DNA from: Acidobacteriota bacterium
GTDB taxonomy: Bacteria; Acidobacteriota; Thermoanaerobaculia; Gp7-AA8
Assembly: GCA_003223645.1 (NCBI GenBank)
Contig: QHVT01000023.1
Span: 36,441 to 100,440, forward strand
Length of the DNA: 64,000 nt
Reading direction: 5' to 3'
Under the pieces are notes generated by a model. The model did no database searches. It was not told where the DNA came from and saw only the letters and a list, made by a program, of their open reading frames with translations. Of this stretch, positions 58,925-64,000 are shown in pieces. The translations under genes and the position numbers were made by a program. Each line of letters starts with the position of its first letter. The first letter of the stretch is position 1.

Positions 58925-59257
58925 ATGGCACACGCACCCGACCACGCAGACCACGTCGGCCACGGCCCGGCCCACCACCGCGCCCCGATCGGCATGTACC
59001 TCGCCGTCTTCGTCGCGCTGATGGTGTTCACCGTGCTGACCGTCGCCGCCTCCCGCGTGAACCTCCACCAGTGGAACACTCCGATCGCCCTCGCCATCGC
59101 CGTCATCAAAGCCACCCTGGTCATCCTCTGGTTCATGCACGTCATCCACTCCCCGCGCATGACCTGGATCGTGGTGATCAGCTCGTTCCTCTGGTTGGGC
59201 GTCCTGTTCGTCCTGACCTTCAGCGACTACCTGACCCGCGGCTGGCCCATCTACTAG
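58925..59257 (+). CDS. coxD: Cytochrome c oxidase subunit IV (small prokaryotic type)
   Basis: A 110-residue three-helix protein with a His-rich N-terminus (HAPDHADHVGHGPAHHRAP) and helices MYLAVFVALMVFTVLTVAAS, TPIALAIAVIKATLVILWFM and TWIVVISSFLWLGVLFVLTF. The IKATLVILWFMH pattern matches the COX4-pro family. It ends the respiratory operon. Confidence 0.9.
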   Translation: MAHAPDHADHVGHGPAHHRAPIGMYLAVFVALMVFTVLTVAASRVNLHQWNTPIALAIAVIKATLVILWFMHVIHSPRMTWIVVISSFLWLGVLFVLTFSDYLTRGWPIY

Positions 59258-59269
59258 CGGGACGTCAAC

Positions 59270-59383
59270 GCTGGTGTGGTGACCGCGCTGGCTTGTGGCG
59301 ACCGCTGCCGTGTGGTGACCGCTGCCTTGTGGTGACCGCTGCCCTCAGCGGTCACAGCGCCGCCCGCCTCTTGGCGGCGCCAC
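59270..59383. repeat. 17-bp direct repeats TGTGGTGACCGCTGCC with terminal hairpin after coxD
   Basis: Three to four direct copies of a 17-base unit (TGTGGTGACCGCTGCC) run from 59275, followed by a short inverted partner (AGCGGTCACA) and a GCGCCGCC-GGCGGCGC hairpin at 59357-59382. The hairpin lacks a T tract but could end the cox transcript. Confidence 0.75.
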
Positions 59384-59422
59384 ATCGTGAACGATCTTGA
59401 AGCACTACAGGACCCCTTTCGC

Positions 59423-59746
59423 GATGTCGTCGTTGACTTCCCGGATGTCAATTTGACATCGGCGCTTTCATCGTCCTTTCGGCGAAGTCAATTTGACATC
59501 GGCGAATTCATCGATCCTTTCCGCGATGTCAATTTGACATCGGCGCTTTCATCGATCCTTTCGGCGATGTCAATTTGACATCGGCGCTTTCATCGATCCT
59601 TTCCGCGATGTCAATTTGACATCGGCGCTTTCATCGATCCTTTCCGCGATGTCAATTTGACATCGGCGAATTCATCGATCCTTTCGGCGAAGTCATTTTG
59701 ACTTCCGCGAGGTCATCATGCTTTGGGCGATGTCCACGTTGACTCC
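59423..59746. repeat. Array of GATGTCAATTTGACATC dyads, 41-bp period
   Basis: Dyads of 17 bp start at 59444, 59484, 59525, 59566, 59607, 59648 and 59689, with degenerate end units at 59423 and 59729. Midway between each pair lies a related but weaker sequence (GAATTCATCGATCC or GCTTTCATCGATCC), so the underlying spacing is about 20.5 bp. Central copies are nearly identical and the ends are decayed. No gene is supported here. Confidence 0.87.
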
Positions 59747-59838
59747 CGGCGAAGGATCAACGATCGGAAGGAACATAACTTCCACACACATTTATGTGTC
59801 CACGTACTTCATTCCCTACATCCCATCACTCTGGAATC

Positions 59839-59866
59839 CCGTCATTCTGAGCGTAGCGAAGAATCT
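59839..59866. repeat. Half of a REP-like element (GTCATTCTGAGCGTAGCGAAG)
   Basis: GTCATTCTGAGCGTAGCGAA is a variant of the TGTCATCCCGAGCGGTAGCG arm at 5670. Its inverted partner is not present. It lies in the leader of the next gene. Confidence 0.6.
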
Positions 59867-59933
59867 CAAGTTGCGTGTTTTGAGATCTTTGACAGCCTTT
59901 TTTCGGCTTGAAATCGAAGTGAAATGCCAGGCT

Positions 59934-59963
59934 TGCATCGTGCCAATCAAATGTGTCATACTG
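59934..59963 (+). promoter_or_regulatory. Possible sigma-70 promoter before the 59970 gene
   Basis: TTGCAT (59934) and CATACT (59958) are spaced 18 bases and resemble -35 and -10 elements. The distance to the ATG at 59970 is too short for a normal leader, so the true gene start may lie later or the transcript be nearly leaderless. Confidence 0.35.
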
Positions 59964-59969
59964 TCGAGG

Positions 59970-60647
59970 ATGGTACGATCGAACCACGTTTCGGCGCCGA
60001 AGAGCGCCACCGGCAAATGCCGGGACCGCCGCCACCCCTGGGGCCGGCGGCGGCTGGCGTGGGTGCGCTCGTTCCGGCGCGCGCAGCGCGAGCTTGATGC
60101 CTGTGTCGCGCTGATCGATTCGTCTCTGCGCACGGCCGCTGCCTCGGAGCACTCCGTCCACGGGCGGCCGATCCGCACCTCCCGCGACTTGCATCAAGCT
60201 ACGAGCCAGCTGGCCGATGCCTCCGGCCGGCTTGGGCGCGCCGCGAGCGCGCTCGCCAGGACGAACGAGTACATGGCCCGCGAGCCGGAGCGCGCAGTGG
60301 GGGCGCCGGCACTCATCATCAGCGAAACCGAGCGCTGGGTCGACGTCGCCGCCTACCTCCAGGAAGCGGCCGGCGGCGTCTTCGCCCTCCAGGAGAACGT
60401 GCTCGGCGCCCTCGAGTCGGGAGAGCTCGTCCCGGAGCCGGAACCCGAGCGCCGTCCGCGCATCGTCCTCGTCCCGCGTCCCGCACCCGTCCGCGCGTTC
60501 CTGCGCCTCCGGCTGCCGCGTGTCATCGAACGCATCACTCCCATCCTGCGCCGTCGCCGGCGGACACCCCGCCCGGCCGCGCTGAGAGTCCCCAGACGCA
60601 GCGTTCTCGGTCGCGCTCCTCCGCTTTCTCCGGTCCGCCGGTTCTAA
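59970..60647 (+). CDS. Hypothetical Arg-rich protein
   Basis: From ATG 59970 (MVRSNHVSAPKSATGKC) the product is 225 residues, with a basic N-terminus, a helical middle (LHQATSQLADASGRLGRAAS, YLQEAAGGVFALQENVLGAL) and an Arg/Pro-rich basic tail. No domain is recognised. It is followed 42 bases later by another hypothetical gene in the same direction with a similarly Ala-rich helical character; both may form a small operon ending at 61339-61371. Confidence 0.5.
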   Translation: MVRSNHVSAPKSATGKCRDRRHPWGRRRLAWVRSFRRAQRELDACVALIDSSLRTAAASEHSVHGRPIRTSRDLHQATSQLADASGRLGRAASALARTNEYMAREPERAVGAPALIISETERWVDVAAYLQEAAGGVFALQENVLGALESGELVPEPEPERRPRIVLVPRPAPVRAFLRLRLPRVIERITPILRRRRRTPRPAALRVPRRSVLGRAPPLSPVRRF

Positions 60648-60689
60648 CCACCGCAAACCGTTTGAGAGAGAAAACCTGAGGAGGTTTTT

Positions 60690-61313
60690 ATGTCTACGAT
60701 TGAGAATGGATCCACAGTCCCGACCCCGAATTACGTCCAAACGGCGCAGGCGCGCCTCGAAGAGCTCCGCGTCTGGAGGGAGCAGATTCCGCGTTTCGTC
60801 ATTCCCCCGACCTCGGACGCGACAAAGCGGCTGAGCATCGCCGCATCCGTCCCGGCGGCGTTCATCGAGCTGACGAACGTGGCGGTCACCAACCAGAAGG
60901 CGCTCGTGCGCGAGGAGCGAGTCCCCCCGGCCGAGATCCGCGACCTGATGAGCTATGCCGATGCATACAGCCCCGTCGCCGATGAGCTCGAGGCGCTCGC
61001 GCAGTTCGTCCGCCACAGCGTCACCGCCGCCCGCAACACGGCCGGCAGCGAAGCCCTGACGACCTACTCGCTCGCGCAGCGACTGGCGAAAAAGTCCCAG
61101 CACGCCCACCTCGTCCCGTACGTCGCCGACATGCGCCGCGCACTCGGACGCGTCAAGAAATTGACGCCCGAGGAAGCCGCGCAAAAGGCAACGGAACGAG
61201 CGGCAAAGGCAACGGCGAAGGTGGCCAAGGCGACGGCCAAGGCGGCCAAGTCGGCGAAGACCGCGCCGGCGCCGCCGGCGAATCCGGCCCCGACGACGCA
61301 GCAGCCCTCGTGA
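60690..61313 (+). CDS. Hypothetical helical protein with Lys/Ala tail
   Basis: A 207-residue product preceded by an excellent GAGGAGG site. It is predicted mostly alpha-helical (TAQARLEELRVWREQIPRFV, ADELEALAQFVRHSVTAARN). The C-terminal 50 residues repeat AKATAK and AKAAK units and then PAPP, recalling histone-like DNA-binding tails. No signal peptide. Function unknown. A perfect terminator follows. Confidence 0.7.
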   Translation: MSTIENGSTVPTPNYVQTAQARLEELRVWREQIPRFVIPPTSDATKRLSIAASVPAAFIELTNVAVTNQKALVREERVPPAEIRDLMSYADAYSPVADELEALAQFVRHSVTAARNTAGSEALTTYSLAQRLAKKSQHAHLVPYVADMRRALGRVKKLTPEEAAQKATERAAKATAKVAKATAKAAKSAKTAPAPPANPAPTTQQPS

Positions 61314-61338
61314 TGCCGCGACGTCTGCAGTAAACCCC

Positions 61339-61371
61339 GAGCGGGCGCGCCGTACGGCGCGCCCGCTCTTT
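61339..61371 (+). terminator. Palindromic rho-independent terminator
   Basis: GAGCGGGCGCGCCG and its exact complement form a palindrome (61339-61368) followed by TTT. It lies 25 bases after the hypothetical gene and works in principle on both strands. Confidence 0.88.
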
Positions 61372-61884
61372 ACGCAACAGAAGCCGCAAATCCACAGTGG
61401 CGACCCATTGTTCAGGGTTGCGGCGATTCGACTATTTAGTCAGGAGTCGCCGTTTTGCTCCAGCAAACAACCCGCGGAGCGCGAAGCCCGCCGGCTCCAA
61501 TTTGAAGCGCCATTTGTCTCCACGACCGGGCGAGATCTCCGTTCCCGCATGGCCGCCGGTCTGCGCAGACGTGCCGGCATCGACGACCGCGCACATGCAG
61601 CCGAATCCCTTGCGGCACGCCGCGCGACGGAACCTCTCGATTCGACGACAGATCACGCAGCCTCGCCGACACTACACGTCCCATGAGGATCGTCGTAGCC
61701 GATTACACAACGCGCCGGCAGCGCGCAGAATGTGCCGGGTCTGTGAGGGGAGTGTTGTCGGCCTTGGTCAGTAGAGAGTTAGACGGTCGGAGGCACACTT
61801 AAGCGTAGCTAGCCACCCTATCACGGGTCGCGACCTCGATGAAACAACTTGATTTCCGCACACGCAACGAGCAGCCTTTCCTCG
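61372..61884. other. About 510 bases without a supported gene
   Basis: Open frames here (for example 61397-61774) have no plausible ribosome binding site or recognisable sequence. A weak hairpin lies at about 61422-61452. GC content falls toward the end of this stretch, marking a change of DNA character before the next gene. Confidence 0.5.
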
Positions 61885-62709
61885 ATGAGTACGCTACTTG
61901 GACTTCTATCAGTGTTGGTATTGACAGGAATCGCTGTCATCGGTCTTCATAAGGATTGGCAGCAATATCGGTCCGCCGCTCGCGTACTACTACTGGTTCT
62001 CACGGTCACCTCGTTACTCGTTTCGGCGGCTTTGATATGGACATCTGATCAACAGCGAATTGCTGACGCGAAGCAGGCCGACGCCTCCTACCACAGGCAA
62101 AGCTCCGAGATTACGCGTTTACGCGAAGCGGTACGCTCCGCACAGGCGTCGCAGCAGAAAGCGACTGCTCAGTTTTTGGAGGCGTTTGATCGTCTTCAAC
62201 AGAGGATCAGCGATCTCCAGGCGCGAGCGCAGACCGCTGAGTTACGAAAGGAACTAGCAACGTATCAGAAGGAGTTGGCGGCTACACGCCGAACGCTCTT
62301 CTCCAAGCCTCGGGCCCGCCTCACCGTCGGACTGTTCACTACAACGGATCCTCATGTACCGCAGAAGCAACTCAACATCAAAACCGAAGATCATGTTATT
62401 CCGGTTGAGCTTTTGATAGGCAATAAGAGCGACGCTGCTGCCCTTACGGGTGAATTGACGTTTCGTATATGCGAACTGTGCGAATACGCTGAAGAACCTC
62501 AACGTCTCCATCGCGTGCAAGGTTCGGCGCCCACGGATCGCAGTTTCATCTTCGATGCAATCGGGCCTGATGCTGAATTATCGCCGCCGTTCAGTCTCAA
62601 GGTCCGCATACCGCTGCACACCAAGTCGTTTAGTATCGGTGTGAGATACGTCTGCATGACCTGCGTCAACCAGCCCACTTGGCAGCTGTCGACCGTTCAC
62701 GTTAAATAA
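61885..62709 (+). CDS. Hypothetical membrane protein with coiled coil
   Basis: From ATG 61885 (MSTLLGLLSVLVLTGIAVIG) the product is 274 residues: two membrane segments (up to about residue 55), a coiled coil (SSEITRLREAVRSAQASQQK, LQARAQTAELRKELATYQKE; about 70-140) and a C-terminal beta-rich domain with Cys pairs (RICELCEYAE, VCMTCVNQP). The GC content and codon use are lower than in the rest of the window, suggesting transfer. An ATG at 61849 would add 12 residues. No family recognised. Confidence 0.65.
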   Translation: MSTLLGLLSVLVLTGIAVIGLHKDWQQYRSAARVLLLVLTVTSLLVSAALIWTSDQQRIADAKQADASYHRQSSEITRLREAVRSAQASQQKATAQFLEAFDRLQQRISDLQARAQTAELRKELATYQKELAATRRTLFSKPRARLTVGLFTTTDPHVPQKQLNIKTEDHVIPVELLIGNKSDAAALTGELTFRICELCEYAEEPQRLHRVQGSAPTDRSFIFDAIGPDAELSPPFSLKVRIPLHTKSFSIGVRYVCMTCVNQPTWQLSTVHVK

Positions 62710-62832
62710 CGCGACTCGTAAGTAGAGCGTTAGCCCGACCCAGCACAGCTAAAAACGCGCCCAGACATAGCGGCGCTCATGACGAGTTCGCTAGTCATAC
62801 GCCCAGTCCGAACACTCAGACAAGTTATCGAG

Positions 62833-63624
62833 TCACCCAACTCGGTGCAGCATAATCAATCCGCATATAACAAGCCCGACGAGCAACATGAGTGTTGCCA
62901 AGTAGCCCAGACTTGTTCCATTTTCGACGTTATCCAGCAGATCCACTCCACCGCCGAAGTGTAGCGACGAAAATACTCGCTGTGCTGCCACATAGGTTGC
63001 CGTCAGGTCACCATTCTCCTCAACTCTCATTGTACGCATCCCGTCGACTACCATCACTACCTGCAGCGAATAGCTACCGTGCACATTGTCCACAGCCATC
63101 TCGTGATCATAGATAAGATCTTGATTTGTAAATCGGATCGCTATTGGTGAAAATGTGTGGCCACAAAACGAAAAGACATGCGCCCGAGTGTCGCTGGTAT
63201 CAATGATGACCATGCGATCGGGCCGTTGGTCCGTCGTCGGTTGGAAAGTCGCCCGAAATGTCCCTTCCAGTGGAATAACTGCTTGTTGTGCGCCAGGACA
63301 AGCGTTGGCGAGGCTGAACGCGATTTGGATACTGCACGATGTTCCGCCATCTAGTGTGTAGACCGTTCCTCCAGTGGAGGAAAAACCACTTGCGCTGCCA
63401 CCACACCCACAGCCAGTACCTCCATCGCCGCCCTCGCATTTACCCGTCTGCGTATTGCAGGTGCCAGAGTTCCATCGATATCCGGCCGGGCATATTCCCT
63501 CCTTGATAGGCGGCAGACAAACGCCGCCCAGTCCATCCTCTCGAGAGCAGCATCCGACCAGTGGCGAGCTAATAAAAGTCGCTGCCACGATCAAAGCGAT
63601 ACACCGGTAAGGCCAACTAGACAT
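62833..63624 (-). CDS. Hypothetical lipoprotein with Cys-rich N-terminus and C-terminal TM
   Basis: A 263-residue product with a lipoprotein signal (LIVAATFISSPLVGCC), a Cys/Gly-rich region (CPAGYRWNSGTCNTQTGKCE, GGTGCGCGGSASG), a beta-rich body and a C-terminal hydrophobic segment (YLATLMLLVGLVICGLIMLH). The end suggests a membrane-anchored surface protein. As with its neighbour, GC content is below the window average. No family recognised. The 123 bases between it and the previous convergent gene hold nothing clear. Confidence 0.6.
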   Translation of the reverse strand: MSSWPYRCIALIVAATFISSPLVGCCSREDGLGGVCLPPIKEGICPAGYRWNSGTCNTQTGKCEGGDGGTGCGCGGSASGFSSTGGTVYTLDGGTSCSIQIAFSLANACPGAQQAVIPLEGTFRATFQPTTDQRPDRMVIIDTSDTRAHVFSFCGHTFSPIAIRFTNQDLIYDHEMAVDNVHGSYSLQVVMVVDGMRTMRVEENGDLTATYVAAQRVFSSLHFGGGVDLLDNVENGTSLGYLATLMLLVGLVICGLIMLHRVG

Positions 63625-63810
63625 AACGCGCCATATTAATCGGGTAGCATCTCTCTAAAGATGGGTGCGAGAATGTGTTAGGTCAAGACTCAATTACGGA
63701 ATGACCTCGCTCGTGCGGGCTAACTCGACCAGAAGCTGTCACGGCCTGGCGCTGGCCCAGCAGCCTAGCTGCCTAGTCAACATACAAGAATCACGGCGAC
63801 ACGACGGTTG

Positions 63811-64000
63811 GTGCGCCAGGAAAAGCTTCGAGGAGGGGAAAACGATGTGAGTTGAAGCACAGAGTGGAAACCTCCTGATGCAACCCAGCAGGTGAGAGTC
63901 CTGTCCTGTCAAGAGTGGCCGTCAGCGGGTAGCGAGTCTTGCGCGGTGTTGTCGGAGCAATCCGAGCTGCGAAGCGTAGATAGCGAGCGAACAGGCTGTG
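63811..64000 (+). mobile_element. Probable 5' end of a group II intron, cut by the window edge
   Basis: GTGCGCCAGGAAAAG at 63811 fits the GUGYG 5' consensus of group II introns. It is followed by purine-rich domain I-like text with GTGAGAGTCCTGTCC, GGCCGTCAGCGGGTAGCGAG and GCGAAGCGTAGATAGCGAGC, patterns that recall ribozyme domain I. The reverse transcriptase would lie beyond 64000. The 186 bases before it (63625-63810) hold no supported gene. Confidence 0.5.

Noticed and set aside
59423..59746. CRISPR array at the GATGTCAATTTGACATC repeats
   Set aside because: The 24-bp stretches between dyads are themselves repeated rather than unique, so this is a tandem dyad array.
59718..59969. Extension of the 59970 gene to an upstream ATG
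   Set aside because: The extension runs through a half REP-like repeat and AT-rich leader and has no homology-like pattern; 59970 follows a possible promoter.
61397..61774. A 125-residue hypothetical gene
   Set aside because: No ribosome binding site, no recognisable sequence, and overlapping frames on both strands are equally open.
63665..63850. A 61-residue gene before the intron-like region
   Set aside because: It overlaps the intron 5' end and has no ribosome binding site or recognisable sequence.

Overview
The window is about 64 kb of high-GC bacterial chromosome, apart from a lower-GC tail after about 61.8 kb. Three things point to an Acidobacteriota-like bacterium: alternative complex III (ActA-F) next to an A2-type caa3 oxidase, DUF885, M28 and DUF4097 proteins in the accessory stretches, and intergenic short-word hairpins of a kind I associate with uncultured Acidobacteriota. 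This assignment is inference; no 16S or tRNA gene is present to test it.

1-15.9 kb is the S10-spc-alpha ribosomal superoperon in canonical order (rplC to rplQ, including secY, adk, map, infA, rpmJ and rpoA), closed by a rho-independent terminator. 16-33 kb is mixed. It holds a DUF885 metalloprotein, a membrane M28 peptidase, a DUF4097 protein with a duplicated tail flanking a palindrome array, an SDR/glutamine-synthetase-like/aldehyde-dehydrogenase group, two receiver proteins, a hydroxyacid dehydrogenase, a TetR repressor facing an ABC exporter, and a HEAT-cyclophilin-thioredoxin fusion. 33.4-40.6 kb is a full System I cytochrome c maturation operon (ccmA-I). 40.7-44.0 kb is a TPP-riboswitch-controlled thiamine uptake operon: TonB receptor, PnuT-like transporter and NadR-like kinase. 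44.4-46.0 kb holds a miniature ECF sigma factor with a cupin partner and a DUF502 protein. 46.1-59.3 kb is alternative complex III (actA-F) followed by sco and coxBACD. The Ccm products would mature the hemes of ActA, ActE and CoxB, so the 33-59 kb block supplies one quinol-to-oxygen chain. 59.3-64 kb holds a second palindrome array, hypothetical genes of lower GC, and a probable group II intron 5' end running off the window.

The most unusual property is the density of structured repeats. At least fifteen gene junctions carry hairpins whose arms are tandem copies of a 7-, 8- or 9-base word, with a different word at different loci and a locus-specific centre. Some have become coding: one appears to supply the signal peptide of ActE and another a C-terminal tail of the SCO protein. 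A GC-rich double hairpin and a REP-like inverted repeat recur as well; one REP-like copy sits in frame inside the TonB receptor, flanked by a 10-bp direct repeat. Two arrays of dyad-symmetric sites, with repeat spacings near two DNA turns, lie at 20.95-21.4 kb and 59.4-59.75 kb.
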